Assembly: GCA_032622095.1 (NCBI GenBank)
Contig: CP136068.1
Location: forward strand, 160,785,465-160,849,464
DNA length: 64,000 nt
Reading direction: 5' to 3'
Source: Siphonodentalium dalli
Lineage: Eukaryota; Mollusca; Scaphopoda; Gadilida; Siphonodentaliidae
The notes under the pieces were generated by a model. It ran no database searches. It was not told the origin of the DNA and was given only the letters and a program-made list of their open reading frames with translations. Positions 1 through 9,975 of this stretch are shown in pieces (position 1 is the first letter of the stretch; every line of letters begins with the position of its first letter). The position numbers were made by a program, and so were the translations under genes.

Positions 1-597
1 TTCGTTAAATGCAGTCGTTTTCCACAATAGTCTCTGTGTATTGCAAAAACACAGGGATTTTTTGCCAACGTGCTGCGCATTATTTGGAAGATAAAGCTTT
101 GTCCATGTAGCTAATGTTGTGATCTTGTGATCGCAGGCGAGCTGCATCTCCAAATCACACAAACACAAATGTAAAGCATATTCTAGGATCGCAGAACTAT
201 ATAGCGGAAATGTCAGTCATTTATTTTATTAAATACCCACACGTACAAGCCACCATCAAATTTCCGGCCAACAGCACCCACCCCCTGAACCAAATATCAA
301 ACTCACAGGTTCGCAGAATTCCATTTGCACCCCCTTAGAAACATCTAACCTAAGAATTACATTTGCTCCCACTTAGAAATATCCAACCTAAGATTGGAAA
401 AGATTTCGAACTGTTTGAAATGTACCAAAGTTCCGGGGGGGGGGTCCAGAAAACCAACCCCTGTCGCCACGTCCATGTACCACTGACAAGTTTCGTGTGT
501 TCACAACAACGTCTTCAGAATTTGATTTAGATATAGTGCTGTTAGAAATGCTTGCCTTCATCAATAAACACACTTTAACTTGAAAAATAAGATGTGA
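1..597. other. AT-rich intergenic sequence, nothing recognised
   Basis: No coding signature or repeat structure is recognised here. There is a short G run near 436-445. The LINE reading frame that follows opens only after the TGA at 595-597, so this stretch is the 5' flank of that truncated element. Confidence 0.5.
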
Positions 598-1607
598 TTA
601 AGTCGGCTGACATACGGAGCCGAGATTTGGTCATACGAAAACCAATCCTGTTTCCAGAAAATAGAACTATGGTTTCTAAAAATTTTGCTTAATCTGAAAA
701 AATCTACACCTTCAGCATTCGTTTATGGGGAACTGGGAATATTCCCCATCACTATGAAAATAAAATTAAGAAATTTAACGTACTGGGGAAAACTTATACA
801 AATGAACTGCAATAGGCTACCATTTATGCTGTATTATATATTACTCACTTATTACAACTCATCTAACGTTAACAACCCATGGATTGCAAATGTGCTTACA
901 CTGTTAAATGAACTTGGAATGGGGGTATATGGATCAATCACACATTATCTAGTCTCGACAGATTTAAGAAGTCGGTCAAGTGTAGGCTGGAAGACCAATT
1001 CATTCAAGAATGGAGAGGTACAATATGTAATTCAAATAACTATGCCTTTTACATAATTATAAAACACGACTTCACCAAAGAGAAATTCCTCTCTTTCGTG
1101 AAAAACGACACCGTCCAAATACTTTTGAAATTTCGTACCCGCAACCACCACTTACCAATCGAATCTGGTTCATGGATTAACTCAGATTATTCCGATAGAC
1201 TATGTACTCTATGCGGTACAAATATAGGGGACGAATTCAACGTAATATTACAATGCCCGTGTTTAAAAGACATGCCAGTCAAATACATACACAAATATTA
1301 TTATTGTCGACCAAATACCATCAAATTAAGTGAACTTTTTAACTGTAAACGACGTAAAACCTTGAAAACCCTATCTCTTTTCATTAGACGGGTCCTGATT
1401 TTATTCAAAAACTCCTGAGGCATACTTTATACGTAATACATTAAAATGCGACATTTGCACAACCATGGGCTGTTCTCAATCAACTGTTTTATTATAATAT
1501 GTGTAATTTTCAACGCGCACCACTTTTGTAATTTGCACAGAAATTATTATGCACTGTATTCCACCGAGCTCTATTGTGTCATATTTGACGATTTGAGTGA
1601 ATAAATA
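598..1607 (+). mobile_element. 5'-truncated LINE: C-terminal part of the reverse-transcriptase ORF plus 3' UTR
   Basis: The frame opening at 598 reads LTYGAEIWSYEN at 607-642, the conserved segment after the RT domain of CR1/L2/Jockey-like LINEs (family pattern L-YGAEIW). It continues with KSTPSAFVYGELG at 697-735 and stops at 1056. Around 960-1000 the coding signal moves to a second frame: CRLEDQFIQEWRG, then KFRTRNHHLPIE near 1127-1162 and the zinc-knuckle-like CTLCG...LQCPCL near 1204-1266, ending at 1418. This KFRT-NH-LPIE plus Cys arrangement is the usual LINE C-terminus. The tail after 1418 is AT-rich and ends in GAATAAATAATTGAAT near 1600-1615, typical of a LINE 3' end. It is broken by at least one frameshift and lacks EN and most of RT, so it is dead on arrival. 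The clade is not certain. Confidence 0.85.
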
Positions 1608-1916
1608 ATTGAATAGTTGCTATGTATATACATATAGAAGAAAAGCATGACTTTCACAACAAACATGAACATTATACATATATGATACAAATGATACTTG
1701 TGTCAAATACATGAGCCATGTTTGACGCTGGGAGAACATTAAACATAGTATCGGTGACCATGTGGATTTCAAAATCTGACCTAGAATCCGTGTCATCTCG
1801 ATTTAGCCACGCCCCGTAATCGGTTTCGGACTATGAATCCAGATTCTCCCACGAAATAACTCTGGCGCCACCCCTATTTGAAAAGATATATATATATTTC
1901 AAAGAAAAAGACCACA
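1608..1916. other. AT-rich spacer, nothing recognised
   Basis: This is the flank downstream of the LINE. A short TATATATATA run lies near 1887. No gene signal was found. Confidence 0.4.
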
Positions 1917-2070
1917 GAGAGCACATATTAAGGGACCAATAACCACAGGCCCTGGGGAAAAATACTAAAATACCAATATAGGCTATACCTGTCACTGGTA
2001 TAGTCTGAATTGGTATTTTAGTATTTCCCCCAGGGGCCTGTGCCAATAACAAGGCATGCACGTGCTCTCA
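1917..2070. repeat. Long imperfect palindrome (foldback hairpin)
   Basis: The outer arms begin AGAGAGCAC and end GTGCTCTC. The inner arms pair CACAGGCCC (1944) with GGGCCTGTG-type sequence (2033-2042) and AATACTAAAATACCAAT with ATTGGTATTTTAGTATT. The loop is centred near TGTCACT (1990-1996). The arms are about 70 bases with several mismatches. It is probably a short MITE that reduces to its terminal repeats. Minus-strand ORFs across it are palindrome artefacts. Confidence 0.8.
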
Positions 2071-2600
2071 TAACCACAAAATTATAAACGAAAAACATCA
2101 CAAACAACCCAAATTGTGTGCCGAACAACATAAATTTTATTCAACAAATTATTATTATTTTGTTTAAACCACTTCTTTTATAATTCAGATATCTCTCTCA
2201 TGTTATGAGGGTGAATAGTTGTCATAGTACTATAGGCTATAGCATACATTGCTTATAAGGGATAATGATTTTTTCCTTAAAATTGATAGTTTGAAATAGA
2301 GATTGTTTTGAAAAATCACGAATGGAGCGCCTTCTTTATCTCACGAGTCTCTAACGCTTTTCATACATTATTACCCCAGTGGTCGAGCAATGCCAAATCA
2401 AATGCGTGATTCCATGTTACAGGCGCTCCACATACACGCAGTCACACACCTTATAATCCGACAACAGTATTGCAAGTCCTCCGTGCTGACCGTTCGGCTA
2501 TCCGGGTAATGTATATTTATTTACTCATACTCCATGCGTACTAACGATACACGTAACTGGTACAGGTCTCTAGATTTCTGACATGCAATCAGAGTTCGCG
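2071..2600. other. Spacer, nothing recognised
   Basis: AT-rich sequence between the hairpin and the TTGGCAAA-rich repeat. I see no coding exon, tRNA or inverted repeat. Confidence 0.35.
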
Positions 2601-3175
2601 CTGCCACTTGCCAAATTTGTCAATGGCAAACATAATTCACATTTGGCAAAAAATATTTTCATATGGCAAAAGTTTTGGCAAATCACTGTTTAATTCCTCA
2701 ATAAAGTTGAAAATTATCGGTCAATCAATACCATTCTTTTTAGGAAACTATTACAACAGAATTATATTAGGTATTTTATATGGTTTCGGAAAAGATAACA
2801 CCTCCAATACGATGCAGTAAAATCTGGTAACATTATTATCAATGGGTGCAGGGATTGCCAATATTTAGTGTGATGGTGGTGTTTACATAGCTAATCCTCT
2901 TGTGATGTTCCCTTCTGATGAAGCAACCATTCTACCATTTTATTGTTAGATGATTGGTTTATTGTTGTATGATAAACCACGATAGAAATGCGAGTATAAT
3001 TATTAACTAACTGCTTTCGATATCAAACGTCGTTCAAACCGCGAGTGTTGAAATAAAAGACTCAATAAAGGTTGCAGAAAATGATCCGGGACAACATTTG
3101 GCAAATTCCAGTAAAATTTGGCAAAAAATATTTTTATTTGGCAAAAGTATATTTCGGTCCAGCGCCGACACTGCA
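2601..3175. repeat. Dispersed repeat with TTTGGCAAA motifs, second copy at the right end of the window
   Basis: A cluster of TTGGCAAA words (2607-2690) recurs at 3093-3160. The block 2836-3175 (GTGATGGTGGTGTTTACATA ... CGCGAGTGTTGAAATAAAAG ... AAAAGTATATTTCGGTCCAG) has a reverse-complement copy at 63667-63955. The gaps and mismatches point to an old interspersed repeat of unknown class. The small ORFs here (2608-2820, 3098-3322) are inside the repeat and are not taken as genes. Confidence 0.65.
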
Positions 3176-3322
3176 TGCAATATGGTTAGAAATTTTCCAA
3201 ATACACCAAAGTTTGGAAAGTATTCGCCATGTGTTATAAAAATTAAAAAATCCCCACTAAATCAGAACAATGATTTTATCCTAACTGATGTTGTGTCAGG
3301 CATGACATTTCCAACTGTTTAA

Positions 3323-3641
3323 AAGCCCACTTAATTTTCGAATCACCAGATCACATTATATACAAAATATTCCGTATTATATACCACTTGAAATTGGAAG
3401 CTCAAAAAAACGGAAGGGGAAAAACTATATCTCTTAGTTTGAATACTGATGCATTCTGGGTTGACAAGGGGGAGTCTTGGAATGAATCTGAGAATCTCTA
3501 TCAGTTGGTGGGCACTCATAGGCCACAGCTGTTTCGTATTCTGGTGGAATATATATACTTTTGGTTCCTCTTCCAAATAGTATATACTATGGAATATGTT
3601 GTGCAAAATGTTATCTGGGCATTCGAAAATTAAGTGGGCCT
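3323..3641. mobile_element. TTAA-flanked MITE, family with GCCCACTTAATTTTCG ends
   Basis: TTAA at 3319-3322 is followed by AAGCCCACTTAATTTTCGAAT. The right end reads ATTCGAAAATTAAGTGGGCCT and is followed by TTAA at 3642-3645. The terminal repeats are about 21 bases and near perfect. The interior has no coding signal. A diverged, interrupted copy lies at 9976-10895; the two share the internal block GTATATACTATGG. The duplicated TTAA fits piggyBac-type insertion, though no transposase is present. It sits about 125 bases upstream of CTLD exon 1. Confidence 0.8.
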
Positions 3642-3767
3642 TTAAAATATTGTGTGGGGTGAGTGTGAAACCAACAAACCTTCCTGTCACCATATCATGT
3701 GTGAGAACTCTAAATATATAGTTGACATTGATATTTGATTTGACAATACATGTTTCTGGTACTTCAG

Positions 3768-3859
3768 GTGTGACTGATACCTTGTTCGCAAGTTTCACCG
3801 TTGATGGCGGACAATGCTACAGGATAGAGCTCGATCCGAGAACATGGATCCAATCTAAA
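3768..3859 (+). CDS. C-type lectin-domain gene (gene 1), first visible CTLD exon
   Basis: The acceptor TTCTGGTACTTCAG ends at 3767 and the donor AAA|GTGAGA starts at 3860. The exon enters in phase 1 and leaves in phase 0. It reads (x)VTDTLFASFTV, then DGGQCYRIELDP, then RTWIQSK. The G-x-CYR...TWI-SK pattern is the first beta strand and start of helix 1 of a CTLD. It is too short for the usual ORF filters. The next exon (7445) begins in phase 0 with EHCETLNSDLL, the natural continuation. The opposing minus-strand ORF at 3343-3798 is a shadow. The exons encoding the rest of the N-terminus, including any signal peptide, lie upstream of the window. Recognition rests on the domain pattern; no gene symbol can be given. 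Confidence 0.85.
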
Positions 3860-4489
3860 GTGAGATGATACATTGTTTATATAGAGAGTAATTAGAGCAT
3901 ACCATGAATATCTGCTCTAGATGCGCCCGTAGAGATCCGTGCAAGCGATGTTCCTTTAATACAACACACTGGAGCTGCGATAATTAGAAAATATGAGGGA
4001 AGCAAGCCCCGAGTTACCTCTAATTGCCGCGTAATGACCATGGGTATGGTATATATCTGTTCAGGATATATCCCTTTAATGATAAATACTAGAATTTCAG
4101 GAAGGAGACATACATTCTTTGGACTGCGATGCTGATATAAATATGAAAATATGGATTTTCTTCAACTTTCGAGTCTATATGCCCACGAATATGTTGGGAA
4201 TAAAACCCATGCTTTGTGAATTTTCTCAACGGTACATTGTTTCTCTGTGGATTGAAGCCAATGACACAGACTCCAAATCCTGCACACATTCCCGCTGATG
4301 CAACAACAATGAACTGGTTGCTGACTGCCAATAATAGGCCACATCCTTATTTTATTTATTTGGGGTTTGGGATTCAACCCGGGAGGATCTGGAAGGGGCC
4401 GAACCCCTTCCACACAACCCACGTTTGGATTTATTTAGAATACATGTTATGGTTATACATAATAATGAGATGGTGAAACATGAATGAAA
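3860..4489 (+). other. Start of gene 1 intron 1; contains a short repeated block
   Basis: Intronic, AT-rich. The segment near 4350-4430 (TTTGGGATTCAACCCGGGA ... CACAACCCACGTTTGG) resembles 5385-5455 (TTTGGGATGATACCCGGGAA ... TACAACCCACTTTTGAG). These are two copies of an unidentified module that bracket the decayed ORF at 4494-5271. Confidence 0.5.
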
Positions 4490-4493
4490 ATGA

Positions 4494-5271
4494 TCATATT
4501 TGTTTTATCTTGGCTTTCTTCTTTTGTCTGTTTTCTGATGTTATTGCTGTTGTTGTTGGTGTTTTTGTAGACTCCATGGCCCGTTGTTGTTGTTGTTCAG
4601 CGTCCTCTAGCTGTTGAGTTTGAGCTTTGCTGGCTTCGGAGGTCTTCTTAGCATCGGCCATGGTAGCCCGAGCACTTTTGTATAATCTCTTGTACCTCTG
4701 TTGATAGATGGCTGATGTCAATGTGTTCGCTGGTGTGTTCGCTGGTGGCGACGGCGGACACCGGGATGTTGTGATACTCCGGTGTCAGAGGTGGTGACGT
4801 GTCCATCTCCACCGCGAAGTCAGCAGGGACTTCCGGGGTGTCATCGGCGTCTCTGTCTACACCGGCCTCGGTGACGACGGCAGGAACATCCGGGTGTCAT
4901 CGGCGTCCCTGCGTCTGGTGGTAATGTCTTCGGCATCGTCGGCGGAGGCCAAGTGGGGGAGCTGGACGTCTCTCAGCTCGCTCCTGTTTCCACTTGGCCC
5001 TACTGTCCGCGTCTGTTCTTCTGCTGGAGGGGGTCTTTTTCCTTTTCCGCCTCCTCTTCTTAGCTCCTCCATCCACAGGTAGCTGGTGGTCTCCAGCTAC
5101 CGGGTTACGGCCGACAGAGGGTCCTGATAAGGACCGTGTCGATGTAACCCGATAAGTCAAAACCAAGTCAACCTGGCTACCTGACCGGTGTAAATTCCAT
5201 GTCAGGCAGTTATCCAGGTTGAATGAGCTCAGTACGAGCCTGACTTCAGCGGGGATTATAGACGAATCCAT
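4494..5271 (-). pseudogene. Decayed basic protein, probably a retroelement ORF1/gag-like remnant, antisense in intron 1
   Basis: This is the most protein-like stretch outside the lectin genes and is GC-richer than its surroundings. From 5271 on the minus strand it reads MDSSIIPAEVRLVLSSFNLD, then a very basic tract KKRRRKRKK (about 5055-5030) and a charged segment. The signal then moves through other frames. In those frames the acidic module DADDTP-VPA occurs twice (about 4900-4880 and 4830-4800); the first copy has lost one base, which causes a visible frameshift. The 3' part (4721-4494) is Gln/Ala-rich, with SEASKAQTQQLEDAEQQQQR, and probably coiled coil. I do not recognise the family. A basic N-part plus a coiled-coil tail is compatible with a nucleic-acid-binding ORF1/gag product, but that is inference. 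At least two frameshifts make it non-functional as read. Confidence 0.5.
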
Positions 5272-6370
5272 TGTCCGCTGATGTCAGTAATCCGGTCGCC
5301 AGGTGGTCGAAGTCCAGGATCGCTCAGGTCGGGACGTCTTATCCCACCGGCGGTCGGAGTTCGAATGACCGCATCCTACAAGTTTGGAGTTTGGGATGAT
5401 ACCCGGGAAGATTTGAAAGGGCCGTCGGCCCTCTCCTACAACCCACTTTTGAGTGCCGTAATTCCACTGAAGAGCGATTGTAGGGTTTGTGAGGTTGATA
5501 TATACCCATACACAGTATGTGTGCATACTGTGCATGGGGTGGATGCCGCCAAAGCAAGAAGCAAAGCCCCCACCCCCATTCCGAACCAGGACAGGCGGAG
5601 AAGACTTACCTTGATTTCTCTGTGTGAGTTTTATGCGTTGATATATATACTGTTTCGAGTTGTGAATAGTTGTACTTATTGTCCTATTTAGTGCTGGCAT
5701 GGACTCCAGTTGCCTTAGTCTGTTGTATTCCGGGCTTGTACTACGGGCTCAACTCTAGGAATAGGGTGCAATGCCATCCGGTTGACTTAAGGTCGGTTGG
5801 GGCTTCTCAACTCTCGATGGTGCAGTGCCCACCTTCCACTCCTGTGCGAGTGTCAGAACCAGTTGGCCTGGTTGTGTAGTGCAGTCGCGGATGATGAGGA
5901 AGCAGCTGATGCCAGACTGTGTTGGTTGGTGTTTCTCTGAAGGTTTGGAGTGACAAGTAGTGTTTATAATTATTATGTCCCACCCGTCCTCCCCTAAGCA
6001 CGGGCGCGGGTGAAAGCGTGTATTTGCAAATTGTATATGTAGTTGTTAGTAGTTTTGAGACAGATAATTATTCTATAGCATATACTACGGCCACGACAAG
6101 CGTACATATGCCGCCCGAGGACAGTCATCAGCGCCCAAGGAGCCATCTAGGGCGAGAGCCCGCTAACCTAGATATTGATATTGGTGTTAGTCGTGTTTTG
6201 TGTTCAGGTTTGTGAACTTATTGTTCTGTGCAATGATTTTACAAGGTTAGCAGGTTAGTTGGTTGTTTGATGGAGATAAATACTCAATGGCTTATACTAC
6301 GGCCACGACAAGCGTATCAGGCCACATCCTTTTCAGTTATTATTCTGATATATCGCAATCGAGATTAATG
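5272..6370. other. GC-richer block with short internal repeats, unidentified
   Basis: This continues the unusual composition of the ORF remnant on its 5' side. The 20-mer TATACTACGGCCACGACAAG occurs near 6085 and again near 6294, about 210 bases apart. The overlapping ORFs on both strands at 5281-5700 are mutual shadows, and none resembles a known family. The block may be the untranslated part of the same mobile element as 4494-5271. Confidence 0.4.
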
Positions 6371-6430
6371 TCTTACTGGTGAAGGCTAGCCATTGGTCAG
6401 TCTTACTGGTGAAGGCTAGCCATTGGTCAG
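6371..6430. repeat. Perfect 30-bp tandem duplication
   Basis: TCTTACTGGTGAAGGCTAGC-type sequence is repeated exactly twice head to tail (6371-6400 and 6401-6430), in intron 1. Confidence 0.9.
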
Positions 6431-7128
6431 TCAAACATCGTCATAGGATCATTTAGGTGGAAAAGGTTGACAATGGTGAACGTTTGGAGCATTTATATAA
6501 CTTGAATCTATAATCATACTCCGTTCCTTACCATTTGTTCCGCTTAAACTCTTAATACACCGAGGCTTCATTGGTATTGTCACAGCTTGGGTCTCTTGCA
6601 GTCATCTCTTTCGTGTTCTGCTACACAATTATGACAATTATATAAAGCAAACCTTCGCGAACCGACATCACATTGCTGTTGCATGATCAATGGTTTATGA
6701 ATAACCAAAGGATGAACCGACATCATAAATCTGTAGCAGAACTCGAAAGGTTGATTGCTGGAGACACAATCTGGCCAATATCACTGCAGTGGTCACTACC
6801 CCCCCATGTGTTGGTTGATTAATGTTCCTGTTGGGTTCGTGTGGACGGTGATAGACCAGAACCTGCCACAGACGATCACTGGATCACATGTAATCTGGCA
6901 TAACAGATTAAGTAATCTAATATATTAGAATAACTAATTTGATAGATTAGAATGCTAATCTGATATATCATACTAATAACTGAAGGAGGTGGCGGTTCTA
7001 GCTGCGCCACCGTATAATGACACGACTTCATGTGGTTTTCTAAATCACATTAATATGACGACTAACTCGATCCATCATAACAATATTTAGACGTATTGAA
7101 TGTTGCATGTAGTTGACTTTCTTATATT

Positions 7129-7216
7129 GCGCCATCATGATTAATCATTCACATACATGTATACCGAGTCATGCGCCATCATGATTAATCATTCACATAC
7201 ATGTATATCGAATCAT
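7129..7216. repeat. 44-bp tandem duplication
   Basis: GCGCCATCATGATTAATCAT...ATGTATA occurs twice in a row with two or three base differences, in intron 1. No other feature is recognised between 6431 and 7444. Confidence 0.85.
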
Positions 7217-7444
7217 GATATTTCGTCACAGAAACAAACATGCCACCGATGACACTGTTTTTGTAAAATGTTTTTGTGAAATATGATAATGGGTTATGCC
7301 TCTTTTTATCGAATTAACAAAACAACAATATCCACCAGGTTCAAATATAACAGTTGAATGCAAATGTAATAGTTGAATTCGGGATGTGACTGATCTATTC
7401 ACTAATTAGTGATCTTCTTTATCATATAACTCGTTTTGTTATAG

Positions 7445-7532
7445 GAGCACTGTGAAACGTTGAACAGCGATTTGTTGCGGTTAGATGATGCCGATGAACA
7501 GGAATATATTCGACAAATAATCTTGGATCAAG
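7445..7532 (+). CDS. C-type lectin-domain gene (gene 1), second CTLD exon
   Basis: The acceptor TCGTTTTGTTATAG ends at 7444 and the donor CAAG|GTACGT starts at 7533. The 88-base exon begins in phase 0 and ends in phase 1. It reads EHCETLNSDLLRLDDADEQE then YIRQIILDQ. The Cys followed by a leucine-rich amphipathic stretch and D-A-x-E-Q-E-Y-I is the canonical helix 1/helix 2 region of a CTLD (compare the family pattern C--L---L--I-D--E--F), and this Cys is the partner of the final domain Cys. It joins in frame to 3859 and to 10914 (codon G|AT = Asp). The exon is only 35 bases from a minisatellite, and a broken copy of it lies at 8514-8579. Confidence 0.9.
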
Positions 7533-7553
7533 GTACGTCTACCAATGATTTAA

Positions 7554-8481
7554 AAGTACTCAATCCGATTTGATGGCCCCACATCATCCGATTCGATGGT
7601 CCCCACATCATCCGATTCGATGGTCCCCACATCATCAGATTCGATGGTCCCCACATCATCCGATTCGATGATCCCCACATCATCCGATTCGATGGTCCCC
7701 ACATCATCTGATTCGATGGTCCCCACATCATCCGATTCGATGGTCCCCACATCATCCGATTCGATGGTCCCCACATCATCCGATTCGATGGTCCCCACAT
7801 CATCCGATTCGATGGTCCCCACATCATCCGATTCGATGGTCCCCACATCATCCGATTCGATGGTCCCCACATCATCCGATTCGACGGTCCCCACATCATC
7901 AGATTCGATGGTCCCCACATCATCCGATTCGATGGTCCCCACATCATCAGATTCGATGGTCCCCACATCATCCGATTAGATGGTCCCCACATCATCAGAT
8001 TCGATGGTCCCCACATCATCAGATTCGATGGTCCCCACATCATCAGATTCGATGGTTCCCACATCATCAGATTCCATCAACAGGAACGTTTTATTTTAAA
8101 TGCTGATCCAGTTATCAGAATCGTTTAATTGCCCAAAAATAATGCTAACCACAGTTAACTACAGTAAAAAAATTCCCAAAACATGTTATTTATCAACATT
8201 TTGTTCAACGAAATTCTGCCGGTTTGTAAAATATCTGACTAAAAAAATCCACTTGATTTTAGAGTTACCATCTTCATCCTAAATTTGGTCTGAGATCGTT
8301 TTCTCGTCGACCATTTACTGGGTCACTAAAATGATCGGCGATGAAATATAATAGATTTCAAAAATCGATAGCTGATCACTCTGAGCTTTGATGGGTGGGT
8401 TCCTCGAATGGAATAAAATATTTTTGACCCCCGAAGCCAAGGACATAGTAATTTGGGACCGTTAATTCGGATAATGCATCT
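7554..8481. mobile_element. TTAA-flanked MITE (GTACTCAATCC family) expanded by a minisatellite
   Basis: TTAA at 7550-7553 precedes AAGTACTCAATCCGAT. The right end TTCGGATAATGCATCT is followed by TTAA at 8482-8485. Its right interior (about 8240-8470: CACTTGATTTTAGAGTTA, GATCACTCTGAGCTTTGATG, CCTCGAATGGAATAAAATAT) matches the compact copy at 14515-14817. The tandem array at 7567-8075 has grown from the element's left end, where the unit word CCGATT is part of the terminal repeat. No transposase is encoded. Confidence 0.7.
7567..8075. repeat. 24-bp minisatellite, 21 units
   Basis: The unit begins GATGGTCCCCACATCATC and ends with NGATTC. I count 21 units by the CATCATCNG word. Variants are ordered: units 1-13 are almost all CCG (unit 3 CAG, unit 6 CTG), units 14-17 alternate CAG and CCG, and units 18-21 are all CAG. 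Because 24 is divisible by 3, three frames stay open and produce fake proteins (MMWGPSNR, GTIESDDV and MVPTSSDS repeats). It lies in intron 2, 35 bases past the exon 2 donor. Confidence 0.97.
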
Positions 8482-8513
8482 TTAATGTGTTTCTCAGTCG
8501 GTGAGGTACATAG

Positions 8514-8579
8514 AGCACTAAGTCGTGATAATGATGCAAAGGAACAGGAATACATTTCACAATTAATCTCTAATCAAAG
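8514..8579 (+). pseudogene. Broken duplicate of CTLD exon 2
   Basis: ACATAG|AGCACT resembles the exon 2 acceptor (TATAG|GAGCACT). After a deletion of about 21 bases the copy reads DNDAKEQEYISQLISNQ, against DDADEQEYIRQIILDQ in the true exon. The similarity runs on into the intron (CAAAGGTTGTCTACCACTGA against CAAGGTACGTCTACCAATGA). In the frame set by the acceptor there is an immediate TAA and the matching peptide is in another frame, so it cannot replace exon 2. It is separated from the true exon by the MITE and minisatellite. Confidence 0.8.
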
Positions 8580-8669
8580 GTTGTCTACCACTGAATTCGA
8601 AACAAATCTGGCTATTGGAACACTGACAGTGAGAACCCTGCCCTTTCATAAGTAACAAACACGAGTTAA

Positions 8670-9062
8670 CCCTTTACCCAACAGAACGGCCCTGTGCCAA
8701 TGCATTCTCTTATATATGCGAGTCGACCATAGGTCGCCTCGCATATATAAGAGAATGCATTGGCTTAACACATTAAAAATTATAAAATTGTTAAAGAATG
8801 TAAGAAAAAAATGGTAAAAAGTGTTAAAAAAATATTTTTTTTAGGCCAATGCATTCTCTTATATATGCGAGGCGACCTATGGTCGACTCGCATATATAAG
8901 AGAATGCATTGGCACAGGGCATAACTGTAACTATCACAATGTGGTCAAGGAGCCGGTTCCAATGATATCCATATTTGTATGGTTTTATTTAGACAGACCG
9001 AAGATAATTTAGGCTGTTGAAGCTTTATTTGGCCGGTTTTGGCCGGTTTGTTGGGTAAAGGG
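8670..9062. mobile_element. Nested-palindrome MITE, copy 1, shell CCCTTTACCCAACA, TTAA flanks
   Basis: TTAA (8666-8669) then CCCTTTACCCAACAG; the right end is TGTTGGGTAAAGGG then TTAA (9063-9066). CCCTTT termini with TTAA duplication match piggyBac-like elements. Inside are two 69-bp palindromes, 8696-8764 and 8845-8913, in inverted orientation, with CCCTGTG before the first and CACAGGG after the second. The A/T-rich spacer contains TTGTTAAAGAATGTAAG. After the second palindrome about 115 bases (CATAACTGTAACTATCACAA ... TTTAGGCTGTTG) are shared with 38467-38575. It is non-coding. A sister copy with the same shell is at 62518-62887. Confidence 0.92.
8696..8764. repeat. Core 69-bp palindrome, left type
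   Basis: A perfect 27-base stem starts GCCAATGCATTCTC and ends TATGCGAG. Next come one T/C mismatch, a 5-base inner stem CGACC/GGTCG and the loop ATA. The mirror-image right-type copy is at 8845-8913 (GAGGCGACCTATGGTCGACTC centre). The single mismatch is kept in nearly all copies in this window, so the orientation of each palindrome can be read. Confidence 0.97.
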
Positions 9063-9531
9063 TTAACCGATTATACGAAACGGATGACAGATGATCGACA
9101 CATACTAAAATATACGCAGTGCCCTGTTGCCCAGATATCAAATCAGGGTATTCTCAATTTCCCTGGTTCACAAAATGATCTGAATGATCCGAATTGGGTT
9201 TAGAACCAGGGTTGCTACTATTTTTTAAATGTCTATATTTGAAAAAAAATCCTATAAAAGGGCACAATTATGAAGTATGAATAAGATATGTAATACATGC
9301 AAATAGTGTTTGTTTGTAGCTTTATGGTGTGTTTTGTATATGATTAGTGTATATGATTAGTGTATATGATTAGTGTATGTTAATCATGTATGTTTGATTA
9401 ATTCAAGGTGTTACATGCTCCTGTTTACAACCTCTAGTTTATTGTGAACATTTATATAATGTTCATAATGTTCTATATGTGTAAATAGTTCACTCATTGC
9501 TCGTGTTCCACGTAAATACGGCTGAGGTTAA

Positions 9532-9800
9532 CCCTTTCATGACGGGAGCAGCGCTGGTACAGCATTAAATATCCTGTGCCAGTGCATTCTCTAAAATATG
9601 TGAATCTCCATTAGAGAACCTCGCATATATAAAATAATGCAATTGCTTTACAAGGTCAAAGTAAATATTATTAGACCAATGCATTATCTTATATATGCGC
9701 GGCTCCGTGTGGGAGACTCGCATATATATAAGATAATGCATTGGCACAGGGTTGTTACAAATTTTGAGGAAGCTCCAGTCATGGAAGTTTGAAAGCATAA
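9532..9800. mobile_element. Diverged nested-palindrome MITE, shell CCCTTTCATGACGGGAGC, TTAA flank
   Basis: TTAA (9528-9531) then CCCTTTCATGACGGGAGC. Two degenerate core palindromes follow (about 9583-9655 and 9683-9745, AATGCATT...TATATGCG). The right side has GAGGAAGCTCCAGTCATG, the inverse of the left shell, with TTAA at 9801-9804. This is an old copy of the shell seen intact at 49409-49856. The minus-strand ORF 9565-9798 is an artefact of the palindromes. Confidence 0.75.
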
Positions 9801-9975
9801 TTAATTCATTCGTTTGTTCAAAAAAACGTGCTTATGAAATTTCGCTGACTTTGGACTTTTTCCAAATTTGATTCGGTCGCTGATTCTGGATATATGATCC
9901 AGTTTAGTTTCGAGAATTCTAACAACACATATTCTTAGTCAACTCATTTTCTTAACTGAGAAATATACACGTTAC

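Noticed and set aside
3343..3798. 151-codon minus-strand ORF
   Set aside because: It spans a MITE and overlaps the well-supported CTLD exon on the other strand; no domain is recognised.
7528..8067. Long repeat-protein ORFs (MMWGPSNR, GTIESDDV, MVPTSSDS units)
   Set aside because: They are three readings of a 24-bp minisatellite; the unit length divisible by three keeps frames open by chance.
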